From contig JAFGWM010000071.1 in the NCBI GenBank assembly GCA_016937155.1, forward strand, positions 1-64,000: 64,000 nucleotides of DNA, given 5' to 3'. This stretch comes from Deltaproteobacteria bacterium. Lineage in GTDB: Bacteria > Myxococcota_A > Polyangia > HGW-17. Positions 47,045 to 56,200 of the stretch are shown in pieces. Positions within the stretch are counted from its first letter, which is position 1; every line of letters begins with the position of its first letter. A program made the position numbers and the translations under genes. The notes under the pieces were generated by a model, which had not been told where the DNA came from, searched no databases, and was given only the letters and a program-made list of their open reading frames with translations.

Positions 47045-47860
47045 TCAGAAGCAAAGCGGATCACCCGGACGACATTTCATACCGGGTTTCATGGTGGTTT
47101 TCATTCCACTTGGAATATATTTTCTTGGTGGTCTGCGACCATTGTTATTTGTCTTTTTACCCTTGCCGTTATCAGCTACCTGTTCTTCTCTGAGTTTTTT
47201 GTTCTCATCCTGAGATTCCTTCAACTGTTTCTGAAGAGCACCGAGTTGTTCAGTTTTCTTTTTGGCATCTTTTCGGGCATCATCAAGTTGATCATTTATC
47301 TTGGAAAGTTGAGCAGTAATCTTGGAAAGCTCTTTCTTTGATTCAGACCTTGCACTGTCAGCTTTCTTTCTTTCAGCTTCAGCCTTGTTGTTACCGTTAA
47401 TAAAAGCAAATACAGCAAAAATAAGAACTGCAGCCATGCCAACACTCAGACCAATGATTGTACCCTTGGAGCTTTTTGGTGGTGGAGGAGCCAATTCCGG
47501 GGATGCAAGTGCCTGCTGTTCTCCACTGGCCATCTGAGCCTGAAGTCTCTGTTGCTCAGCCTGAAGTTGACGCTGGAATTCCATCTGAAGACGCTGTTTT
47601 TCCATCTCCATCTGGGACTGGATCTCCTGCTGTTTTGCTGCAAGGCTTCTTGCTTCTTCATCACGGCGTCTGGCATCCTCTTCAGCTCTGATTCTTGCCT
47701 GTTCTTCAGCCTGTCTGGCCCTTTCGGCCTCTTCCCTAGCTCTTTGTTCTTCTTGTTCCTTGAATTTCTCTTCTTCCTCAGCTTTCTGAACCCTGTCATT
47801 TTCAATTTTTCGGAGTTCCTTGAGGGAAAAAAGTACTGAATTTTCTCTTTTGTCAGTCAT
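47045..47860 (-). CDS. Coiled-coil single-pass membrane protein
   Basis: A 271-residue protein. Residues 1-115 form an almost unbroken charged coiled coil rich in Glu, Arg, Gln and Ala. A Pro-rich hinge (APPPPKSSKG) leads to one helix at 134-154. A second coiled coil (about 160-225, with ITAQLSKINDQLDDARKDAK) follows, then a basic tail ending in CRPGDPLCF. GAGAGGTAG precedes the ATG. The N-terminal half lacks a signal peptide and is probably cytoplasmic, with the second coil in the periplasm. The two cysteines at the end could form a disulfide there. It is unlike any family I recognise. Confidence 0.75.
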   Translation of the reverse strand: MTDKRENSVLFSLKELRKIENDRVQKAEEEEKFKEQEEQRAREEAERARQAEEQARIRAEEDARRRDEEARSLAAKQQEIQSQMEMEKQRLQMEFQRQLQAEQQRLQAQMASGEQQALASPELAPPPPKSSKGTIIGLSVGMAAVLIFAVFAFINGNNKAEAERKKADSARSESKKELSKITAQLSKINDQLDDARKDAKKKTEQLGALQKQLKESQDENKKLREEQVADNGKGKKTNNNGRRPPRKYIPSGMKTTMKPGMKCRPGDPLCF

Positions 47861-48063
47861 TTGCTGCTACCTCTCACACAAAACAGGTTAAATACAACAA
47901 CCGAATCTATTATTTTCAGATGTATTTTTCAAATAAAAATTCCAGTTACAGTTAAATAATCTAATTTTCATGGTGTGTCGATTACAAAAAACTCCTGTTA
48001 ATTGCAAAAATAACATGACTTTTTATAGTACTGATGGAATATGAATACTTTACCGCCGATTTT

Positions 48064-49491
48064 TTATTTTTTGAATTTATAAAACTGGCAGCAAGGATCT
48101 GAGGGGGAACATCTGCACTCGGTATTAACCGCTCCGCAGCAGGTTTCAGTGTTACTTGAGCAATCGTATCGGAGACATCTCAGTATCATTCTTGACTGGA
48201 TATAATCAATTGTAAAGTCAAAGAAAGACAGGAAACTGTGACTTAGAATCATATCAATCTGAGGAACGTCAGGAGTGGTTTCCGCCCAGAGTCCCTGCCA
48301 GTAATCTGTTGTTGCCGGAATTCCCAGTAAATTAAAATCATCCCAAAACCCTCGTTCCAGATCCACCTCCAGTACAGCAGCCCCACTGAGCATGGAATCC
48401 TCATAATAGGGATCATCCAGTAGTGGATATCTCCTTCCATATTCCTGTCCTCTTCTTCTGGCCAGTTCGCCACATGGACCCAGTTCGGAACTTACACCCC
48501 CGATAAGTGCAATTCTTGTGAGCCCTGACATTCTGAGTGCTTCGACTGCTCCTTCGGGCATTTGAAAACTTTCAGTGGTAAGATTTACGGTTCCACCTGT
48601 TCTTTCAATGGCATTTGTCATACGTTCCACTCCAGCCAGTGTTGAAATGAGTGGTACTGTACCGGTGGCTACCAGAGCCAGCATATCGACTCCTGAAACC
48701 GGGTAATGACCAGGACTTCCACTTGCTGGTGGCGGCGCATATTCAGGATTTTCAGGATCCACTGGAAATGGGTCAGGCTGGGCACATATCCTCACTACCA
48801 CCCTTGTGGCGGAAAAGTCCCTCTCAGCGTTGTTGAAGTAATATGAACCACCTCCTGACAGTTCATAATTGACAACTCCGAAACCATCATCTGCCAGTTC
48901 CTGACTATCAGCAGGCTGTTCCTTAAGAAACAGCACATTTGGCCATCGTCTTTCTTCTTCATCCCATAAAAAACTGCACTGACGATCGTTCTCATAGTGA
49001 AACTTTACCGCAAAGTTTCTGAGAAGATCTCCTCCGATGAGGCCACTGGTGGTCTGAACACCACCTGGTATAAATGAAGAAACATTATTTACAGCAAACA
49101 CATCCACTTGTGGAAATGCAACTCTAGCTGCAACATTTTCATCCTGAGAAGTGGAAAGATTATCTACAATTGCAATATCCTCAGTTCGACAGTCCATGGA
49201 ATCAATTGTAGAGTCTTCGATTATCGTAACGGGAATTTCGGAGGCGATTACAAAAGGTTTAATGGCATCACTTCCCGTCAGGGGTGCACTCTCATATGCA
49301 GTGTAATCAAGAACTACACCAACACTTGGACTTTTCTGTCCGTCCACAGGGGTTTCATAAGGGGAGGTGACTGAAACTGGTATGCAGTATTCAAGATAAA
49401 GAACACCAGAGTCAGTGGTGCAGCCTGCAAACAGAAGTATTGCAGTACCCAGAATCAGTATAATTGGGAATATGAAATAATTATTTCGCAT
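48064..49491 (-). CDS. Retropepsin-like lipoprotein, catalytic Asp absent
   Basis: A 475-residue lipoprotein (signal peptide ending LLFAGC, Cys24). Two segments recall the second half of aspartic protease lobes: GLIGGDLLRNFAVKFHY (150-166) and ILSHSFLSFFDFTIDYIQSR (415-434), both with the (I/L)xG/S-x-x-(L/F)LxxFxVxxDY pattern. The matching loop before the second, LALVATGTVPLIS (271-283), has Ala where catalytic Asp of DTG would be. It may therefore be a binding protein with a protease fold. The C-terminus has Cys pairs. It overlaps the mlaC end by 11 bases, so it is co-translated with mlaC. The fold assignment is inference. Confidence 0.55.
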   Translation of the reverse strand: MRNNYFIFPIILILGTAILLFAGCTTDSGVLYLEYCIPVSVTSPYETPVDGQKSPSVGVVLDYTAYESAPLTGSDAIKPFVIASEIPVTIIEDSTIDSMDCRTEDIAIVDNLSTSQDENVAARVAFPQVDVFAVNNVSSFIPGGVQTTSGLIGGDLLRNFAVKFHYENDRQCSFLWDEEERRWPNVLFLKEQPADSQELADDGFGVVNYELSGGGSYYFNNAERDFSATRVVVRICAQPDPFPVDPENPEYAPPPASGSPGHYPVSGVDMLALVATGTVPLISTLAGVERMTNAIERTGGTVNLTTESFQMPEGAVEALRMSGLTRIALIGGVSSELGPCGELARRRGQEYGRRYPLLDDPYYEDSMLSGAAVLEVDLERGFWDDFNLLGIPATTDYWQGLWAETTPDVPQIDMILSHSFLSFFDFTIDYIQSRMILRCLRYDCSSNTETCCGAVNTECRCSPSDPCCQFYKFKK

Positions 49492-50107
49492 TATTCTGGA
49501 GATGCTTTTTCAGGCCGTTGAAACCACCTTTTTTATATATGGATATAAAAGAAGACCTGTAATTTTTAACAAGGCTTACTTCATCCGTTATGACATCATA
49601 AATTTTCCACGAACCACTGCCATTATGCAGTCTGTATTCCACCTCAATAGGAGTGGATTTTCCTTTTTTCTTCACAAGGCTTGTTTTTACTCTGGCTTTT
49701 GTTTTGTTTGATTTCTCTTTACCCATAATCACACTGAAGGATGTGTGCTTTATCAGTTTTTTCAGATAACTGTTCTGTATCATTTGAGTAAATAAAACAG
49801 AAAATTCAGATTGTTCGGAAGTTGAAAAATTTTTCCATTCAGCACCCATGCTTGCCTGTGCCATTAAATTAAAATCAAAATATTTTTTCATGAGAGTTTT
49901 AAAAATATTTTTGGCAGCCGGACTCATATTTCCTGAGATATTTTTTTCAACAAGTTTCCTGAAGTTTTTTATTGAATCACTCGGGGTTGACACTCCTGGA
50001 ATTTTGCAGCCTTCATTTTTTGAAGTTTCAGGACAGGATGCTATTGAAAAATCGGGAACAATAAGTAAACATATTATTGATATTAAAGGGAAAAGTTGTT
50101 TTGACAT
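49481..50107 (-). CDS. mlaC: MlaC/Ttg2D-type phospholipid-binding protein
   Basis: A 208-residue periplasmic protein with a cleavable signal peptide. The family pattern is clear: FDFNLMAQASMGAEWKNFS, then TSEQSEFSVLFTQMIQNSYL, the IPVEYRL-like strand (TPIEVEYRLHNGSGSWKIYD) and SLVKNYRSSFISIYKKGG. MlaC carries phospholipids between membranes in the Mla system. No mlaA, mlaD, mlaE or mlaF is adjacent, so this is an orphan. AGGAGGT precedes the ATG. It overlaps the retropepsin-like lipoprotein gene. Confidence 0.85.
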   Translation of the reverse strand: MSKQLFPLISIICLLIVPDFSIASCPETSKNEGCKIPGVSTPSDSIKNFRKLVEKNISGNMSPAAKNIFKTLMKKYFDFNLMAQASMGAEWKNFSTSEQSEFSVLFTQMIQNSYLKKLIKHTSFSVIMGKEKSNKTKARVKTSLVKKKGKSTPIEVEYRLHNGSGSWKIYDVITDEVSLVKNYRSSFISIYKKGGFNGLKKHLQNNAK

Positions 50108-50225
50108 ATTTACCTCCTGCAGGTATGAACAAGTGATATAAACTCTTTACGAACCAAAAGTCATCTTATTCAGCTTGCATGGACAGATGATTTTTACTTA
50201 TATTAATATACTCAGGAGAAGTCAT

Positions 50226-50963
50226 ATGAAAAGAAAATTTCCTGTCCTTATCCTCCATGGTTTCACTTCAAGTCTGAAATGTATTGAGAAACCTGGAGAA
50301 AAGCTTTTAGAGATGGGCTTTGAAGTTTCCATGCCAATTCTGGCCGGTCATGGCAAAACTCCAGAAGCACTGATTGGGGTAAAATCCTCTGACTGGTATG
50401 AAGATGCAGAAAAGGAACTTCTGAGACTTCATAGCTCCACTGGCCATCGGGTGGGTGTTGTGGGCCTTAGTATGGGTGGTCTTGCTGGTCTGAATCTAAG
50501 TATCAGACATCCGGATAAAATACATTTTTTCGCCGGAGCCGCACCTGCTTTAATATTTAAAAATCCTCTGACTCCACTTTCCAGAATTCTTGCAAAATTT
50601 GTTAAATTCTGGCCCTCTCCAAACAGCTTTGTGGATTCTCAACTTAAGAAAAAATATAATGAGAATTATTCCAGATTTCCAACATCTTCTTTCGTTGAAC
50701 TTTATGAGTGGTCTTTGAAAACCATAGAAAATCTGGAAAAAGTTACTGTACCTGTTTTTCTCCAGCATTCTCTCAGGGATCAGGTGATCAGTATTGCCGG
50801 AAGCCGTTTAATCATGGAAAAAATTAATTCTCCCGATAGATACTTCAAAGAGTATAAAACCAGTGGCCATGAGATGTTTCTGGACCTTGAATCTGATAAG
50901 ATTGTTCAGGATCTGGCGGATTTTATTGATAACTTTGAAAAGAGTGTTGAGGAACAGAAGTGA
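50226..50963 (+). CDS. Alpha/beta-hydrolase, carboxylesterase-like
   Basis: A 245-residue hydrolase. I start it at ATG 50226 because AGGAG lies 7 bases upstream. HGFTSS (11-16) gives the oxyanion hole. The nucleophile Ser82 is in GLSMGG, and the acid and histidine are in SLRDQVIS and SGHEMF. The size, HGF start and GHG loop fit thermostable carboxylesterases/monoacylglycerol lipases of the Est30 type. There is no signal peptide, so it is cytoplasmic. The next gene starts at GTG overlapping its stop, so they are coupled. Substrate unknown, probably short-chain esters. Confidence 0.88.
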   Translation: MKRKFPVLILHGFTSSLKCIEKPGEKLLEMGFEVSMPILAGHGKTPEALIGVKSSDWYEDAEKELLRLHSSTGHRVGVVGLSMGGLAGLNLSIRHPDKIHFFAGAAPALIFKNPLTPLSRILAKFVKFWPSPNSFVDSQLKKKYNENYSRFPTSSFVELYEWSLKTIENLEKVTVPVFLQHSLRDQVISIAGSRLIMEKINSPDRYFKEYKTSGHEMFLDLESDKIVQDLADFIDNFEKSVEEQK

Positions 50964-51946
50964 ATTTATTAATAGTTTTTGTGTCATTGATCAATATTAT
51001 TCCAGCAAATAAAAAATCCCTCTATTATTATTATCACTACAATCATAAGAAAAAAAATGCTGAAGTTCCATTGAGGACTGATGTGGAAAAAAATCGACTG
51101 GGAGCATTCGCTGGAAGTGGTGATGGTGTTCTTAATTCTTTTGAACTTCAGATGAAACTCAGAGCGAGAATTCTTTCAGGAGACAGATCTATTTCCATGT
51201 CCGAGGTAAACACTCTTTATAATCTCGATCCGGAGAGTCTTAACGGTAATTTTTTTCAACTGCTGTTCAAGAGTATTAAGGGATTGACTTCAGGTAATGA
51301 AAAATTTGATCTTTCTGATTTCAGGTATTCATATCTGAAGCTTCTTTCAAGCTTTATGGCAAAGGATTACAGGTCCACTTACCATATTCTTCTGAACAGC
51401 AATTCAAGCTATACGGAAGATCTGCTGCTCAGTTTTCATATTGGAAAACGCTTTCTGGCGAACTCGATGCTGTATCGTGCCTATAATGCAATGCGAAAAT
51501 CTCTCCGCAATCTGGAAAACAGTTATTATAGTACTGGTCTGAATCGGAAGGAGAAAGTTTTATTGTATACAGAAACAGTACTTTATCTTGCTCAGATTTC
51601 CATCATTGAAGGCAACTACAGGAGAGCTTTCGGAATTCTCAGATGGCTGAAAGTCAATACGATGAAAAGCCCTGGATTTTTGAGAATAAAATGCGAATGG
51701 GCAGAAGAATTTTCAGGAAGCTGCAAAGAGGAAAAAACCGTTGAGAGGAATGAAATTCTGTTTCTGACTGAAAAATCACAGGAAGATTCAGATTTTCATC
51801 GTTGCCTGAGGCAGTGGTCTCTGGACTGGAACAGCGGAGTTCACGTGTGGAAAGCCTTTCTATCAAGGAATTCCGGATACAGATATAAAAGCTTTGTTGA
51901 AAAATTCATTTTTTGGTTAAAGCATAATCCTGCAACTGCCGATTAA
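50960..51946 (+). CDS. Unrecognised exported protein
   Basis: A 328-residue protein starting with GTG 50960 that overlaps the esterase stop (GTGA), with GAGGA upstream. A hydrophobic N-terminus (MNLLIVFVSLINIIPA) is probably a signal peptide. The mature part has a Tyr-rich stretch (YYYYHYNHKKK) and then helices with TPR-like spacing around 190-230 (YLAQISIIEGNYRRAFGILR). A TPR-type scaffold is possible. I recognise no family. Confidence 0.6.
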   Translation: MNLLIVFVSLINIIPANKKSLYYYYHYNHKKKNAEVPLRTDVEKNRLGAFAGSGDGVLNSFELQMKLRARILSGDRSISMSEVNTLYNLDPESLNGNFFQLLFKSIKGLTSGNEKFDLSDFRYSYLKLLSSFMAKDYRSTYHILLNSNSSYTEDLLLSFHIGKRFLANSMLYRAYNAMRKSLRNLENSYYSTGLNRKEKVLLYTETVLYLAQISIIEGNYRRAFGILRWLKVNTMKSPGFLRIKCEWAEEFSGSCKEEKTVERNEILFLTEKSQEDSDFHRCLRQWSLDWNSGVHVWKAFLSRNSGYRYKSFVEKFIFWLKHNPATAD

Positions 51947-52002
51947 ATTTTCAGTAGGACTTATAGAAACAGTAGTGCTAACTTTGCTTTAAGAGGAAAA
52001 AA

Positions 52003-52398
52003 ATGAGTGAATTAACAAAAAAACCTCCGGAAATTGACATTAACTGGGAGGAAAAGCGAACTCATAAACGCATTAAATGGGTGGTGGAAGTAAATATAAA
52101 AAGTTCCCATACGTTTTTCACCGGGTTGACAAATGACATCAGTGAAGGGGGGCTTTTTGTCAACACATATGATCTTCAGGAACTGGGATCTATTCTCGAT
52201 GTGGATATTATTCTTCCGGGGATGGAGGAATCTGTCAGGCTGAGAACCGAAGTGGTATGGGTCAAACCCCCAAGAGAAATGGGTGGAAGTGATCTGCAGG
52301 TGGGAATGGGACTTAAGCTTATCGATCCCAGTCCCGAACTCAGCAGGGCAATCAAAAAATATATCAGACGACATGAACCCATGTTTTATGATCTTTAG
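52003..52398 (+). CDS. PilZ-domain c-di-GMP receptor
   Basis: A 131-residue cytoplasmic protein of the single PilZ domain type common in Myxococcus. The Arg motif is in EKRTHKRIKW and the DxSxxG motif in DISEGGLF, both present, so c-di-GMP binding is expected. LRTEVVWVKPP and GMGLKLIDPSP complete the fold. AGAGGAA precedes the ATG. It stands alone, convergent with a methyltransferase gene (4-base gap). The diguanylate cyclase at 42982 could feed it. Confidence 0.9.
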   Translation: MSELTKKPPEIDINWEEKRTHKRIKWVVEVNIKSSHTFFTGLTNDISEGGLFVNTYDLQELGSILDVDIILPGMEESVRLRTEVVWVKPPREMGGSDLQVGMGLKLIDPSPELSRAIKKYIRRHEPMFYDL

Positions 52399-52402
52399 AT
52401 TA

Positions 52403-53026
52403 TTATTTTTTTCCTACCCACATTCTGATGTGGTACTCTCCGGAAACTTTTGATTTGTCCTTTCTTTCTCTGATAACAGTTTTAATTCTTGAATCATGAA
52501 CAGGGGTAAGCCCCAGTTTCCCCATCATTGATTTTATTTCATCAGAGTCAAATCCGAATTTATGCACTGAAAAATTATCTGAATGAAAGTTTCCATTCTC
52601 GGTTTCAAGATCAACTATTATCAGATATCCGTTTTTATCAAGAAGACTGGAAAGAAATCTCAGGGTTTCTTTCCAGTCTTCACTGTGATGCAGTGCCATC
52701 GAAATTATAGCAGCATCAAATACTTCACCGGATATTTCTTCAATAACTGTAGTGGTATGAATTTTAATTTCTTCAGAAAGATTTTTCAGTTTCTGGTTTA
52801 GTACATCCATCATCTTCTCTGATGTATCATAGCACCAGAGTCTGGCTCCTTTATGAGCCAATGGAACAGCAATAAGTCCGGTACCTGATCCGAAATCAAG
52901 TATTTTTCTTCCACGTACTCCTTCTTCCTGGAAAAAGTAAAGAATGTTATTAAGGGAATTTTCCGCCATTTCAATTCTTCCGGGATTTTCGTCCCATGTA
53001 AATGCTGCATTGTCAAATTCAGTCAT
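52403..53026 (-). CDS. Class I SAM-dependent methyltransferase
   Basis: A 207-residue methyltransferase. I start it at ATG 53026 because AAGGAG lies 8 bases upstream. An in-frame codon at 53074 gives a worse site. Motif I is DFGSGTGLIA (44-53), motif II is WCYDTSEKMM, and VFDAAIISMALHH is motif IV. This is the UbiE/type-11 pattern, whose substrates range widely and cannot be named. A long hydrophobic insertion is absent. It is not in an operon that I can define. Confidence 0.85.
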   Translation of the reverse strand: MTEFDNAAFTWDENPGRIEMAENSLNNILYFFQEEGVRGRKILDFGSGTGLIAVPLAHKGARLWCYDTSEKMMDVLNQKLKNLSEEIKIHTTTVIEEISGEVFDAAIISMALHHSEDWKETLRFLSSLLDKNGYLIIVDLETENGNFHSDNFSVHKFGFDSDEIKSMMGKLGLTPVHDSRIKTVIRERKDKSKVSGEYHIRMWVGKK

Positions 53027-53222
53027 TTTGAATCTCCTTAAGGAAAAATCAGTGCAGATCTCACCTTTTTTCAAAAGGCAATGTAAACACTAAGTGAAGC
53101 ATTTCAACTGAAACAGCAAAATCAGTTTTTTTATTAATGAAATAAAGCATCTTTTCAGGTTGAAATACCATCAACTATTCTTTATACTACTATAATGCTG
53201 AAAATCCCCGGAGGATCCCAAA

Positions 53223-56200
53223 ATGAAAAGACGAGATAGTGTAAAATCAAAGAAATCGAGATATCTTGAAACGTCCTTAAAATATTTTCTGTTTTTTGCT
53301 GTATGTCTTAGTATGCCCGCAGCATCTGTTATTACTGGTGCTTCAAATGTATACGCAGCTGAACCTTCTGAGTGTCTCAGTATGAATCCTGCCGACTGGC
53401 CACAGCCTGCCAAACCTTACTTTATCATTCTTGTCGATACTTCAGGATCAATGACAGCCTGTACTACCCCCGCAACAAATTACCCTTATGAGTGTCCAAG
53501 CAGTTACACACCAAACTCCTGTAATATGGTTCCCTCAAGGTTGAACGATGCAAAATGTGCACTCAGACAGGCAGTGATGGCTTATGGCGGACAGGTTAAC
53601 TTTGGTCTGGCGACATTTGCTCAAAAACTTTCAGGATGTCCTGCCGGAGCCTGTGTATCAGGATGCGGAGCAGTAAACGGTGGTACATGCAGTTATGAAT
53701 TTTATGGGTGCAATGTGCCATCATCTTTTAGTGGAGGTAATTACTGTGGTAATGAGCCTGCTTGTTCGTCCTCTCTGACTTACCCGGTGCCTCCTAATCT
53801 TGCGGAGAACTCATGGTATAACGGTGCCAGAATTGTTGTTCCTCTGGTTCAGGATCCATGGGATGGCTCCAGTGCATCTTCAAACAATGTTGATGAGATG
53901 CTGAAATGGTTTGATGGTGACTGTACAGACAATAAAGAACTTTTTGCATACTGGGGGACACCAACAGCACCAGCTTTAAACGCTGTGGGGCAATATCTCA
54001 GGGCAGGATGGCGTGAATGGAGTGAAACTAATTATTGCACAAATTACCCGTACACTTATTCCACCCCTCTTGACAGTAATGACAGGGCATGTCGAAGTGT
54101 GAATATAATTCTCGTTACAGATGGTGATCCCAGCCCCTGTGAGACCACTTCAACCTCAGGAGATCAGGCAAGAGCCGTTGCTCATGCAAGTGATCTTTAC
54201 AATAACGGTGTTGTTCTTGGTTCTCAGACATTCAGAGTAAAAACATACGTAATCAATTTTGCAGGTGGTAACCAGACATACACCAACCAGATAGCTTCTG
54301 CCGGTGGTACAGGAACTTCACTGCAGGCAGATAATGAAGTTGAACTCGCTATAAGTCTTTCCAATATCATCGCCGGGGCGATTGAACCAGAAAGTTGCGA
54401 TAATGAGGATAACAACTGTAACGGATGTACCGATGAGGGTTTTGGTCATTACTGTAACGTTGATCTCTCCTGCTGTGCGTGGGTAACTGAGGAAGAAAGA
54501 GATGACTGCCTTGCCCTTTATGAAGATTCCATTGCTTTAAATCCACCTGATGGAAACATTGATCTTCTTCCATGTACAGATGCCGGAGAAGCTGCTGATC
54601 CTGCCACCTGGCTTTGTTACGATCCCACTGAAATCTGTGATGAAATAGATAACAACTGTGATGGCCAGATTGATGAGGGAATGCTCAAATGTGGTTCTCC
54701 TTTGCACTGTCCTCAAATAGAGGTGTGCAATGGTCTGGATGATGACTGTGACGGCCTGATTGATGAAGGTGTTTGTGGCAGCTGTGTTCCACAACCTGAA
54801 ACATGTAACGGCTGTGATGATGACTGTGACGGAGTGGTCGATAATCCACCTGTTGGTGGTTTTCCAACACTTGCTTGTGGTCTTCCCTCTCCTGCAAACT
54901 GTGTAGGAACCAAGACATGTCAGGCTCCCCAGAGTGTTGCTGTGGGTCAGTGTCTTGGTGGAGCAGGCTACGGAACATGTACAAACAGTCCGGAATCTGA
55001 AGTGTGTGATGGAGTGGATAATAACTGTGACGGAAGTATTGATAACGGCCTTACAGGTGGTACCTGCATTCCTTCATCTCACACCCCAGGTCTTACATAC
55101 GGTGGAACAAGCCAGTGCACTTATGGCACTGAAGTCTGTCAGGGAACAAGTGGATGGGTATGTACCGGTGGAACAGGCCCTTCTGATGAGATATGTGATG
55201 GTATAGACAATGACTGTAACGGTATTGTGGATGATAATGTTGCCGGTGTTGGAACATCGTGCGGAGTGAATACTCCCCCGTGTTCTCCAGGGACACTGCA
55301 GTGTGTATCAGGTTCCATGGTATGTGTCGGGGGAACTTTGCCTCAACAGGAAGTATGTGATGGAATTGATAATGACTGCAATGGAACCATTGATGATTCT
55401 CCTCTTGCAGATGCTCCAGCTCCTGGAACCGGAGGATGCTGGAATGAACCTGGAACTTGCTGCACATTGAATGGAGTCTCCTGGTGTCCCCCTGCAGGAG
55501 CAAACTGCAGTGATTCAGGGACTCTGCTGACACCATGCAGAACAGGCAATCTGGTTTGCGGAGGTGCCATTGGCTGGATATGCAGTGGTGATGTGACACC
55601 GTCTCCTGAGGTATGTGATGGAGTTGATAACGATTGTGATGGAGATGTTGACCTGATTGGTGGCGTGGAGATGAGCAATGAGTGTTACACTCCTGGGTTT
55701 GGTGCGGACACAGGTTGCGTTGCTCCCGGAAACTGCACAGGACTTTGCAGCAGTGGTGTGGAGACATGCGGTGCTGTCAATCCCGGTCAATGGACTGAAT
55801 GTGTAGGCGAGGTAACTCCTGAAAACGAGATATGTGACGGTTATGACAATGACTGTGATGGTGATACTGATGAAGAAAGTGATATGCCATGGATTGGTCA
55901 GCCCTGCACCGAAGCCTGTAATGGACACTGGGAATGTAATGACGGTGTGAAGGAATGTGTTGGGGGAACCATGTCTGAAGGTCGCTGTAACGGTGTTGAT
56001 GATGACTGTGACGGTATAGCTGACGAACAGGATGAACTTGAGCAGGATCCCATGTACGGCCAGAGTTGTGGGGAGGGAGAAGGTGAGTGTCAGGAGGGTA
56101 CTTATGAGTGTATCGGAGGTACCTGGATTTGTGTGGGTGAAGTTGGACCATCTGAGGAAGTATGTGATGGCAAGGATAATGATTGCGACGGAGTAATTGA

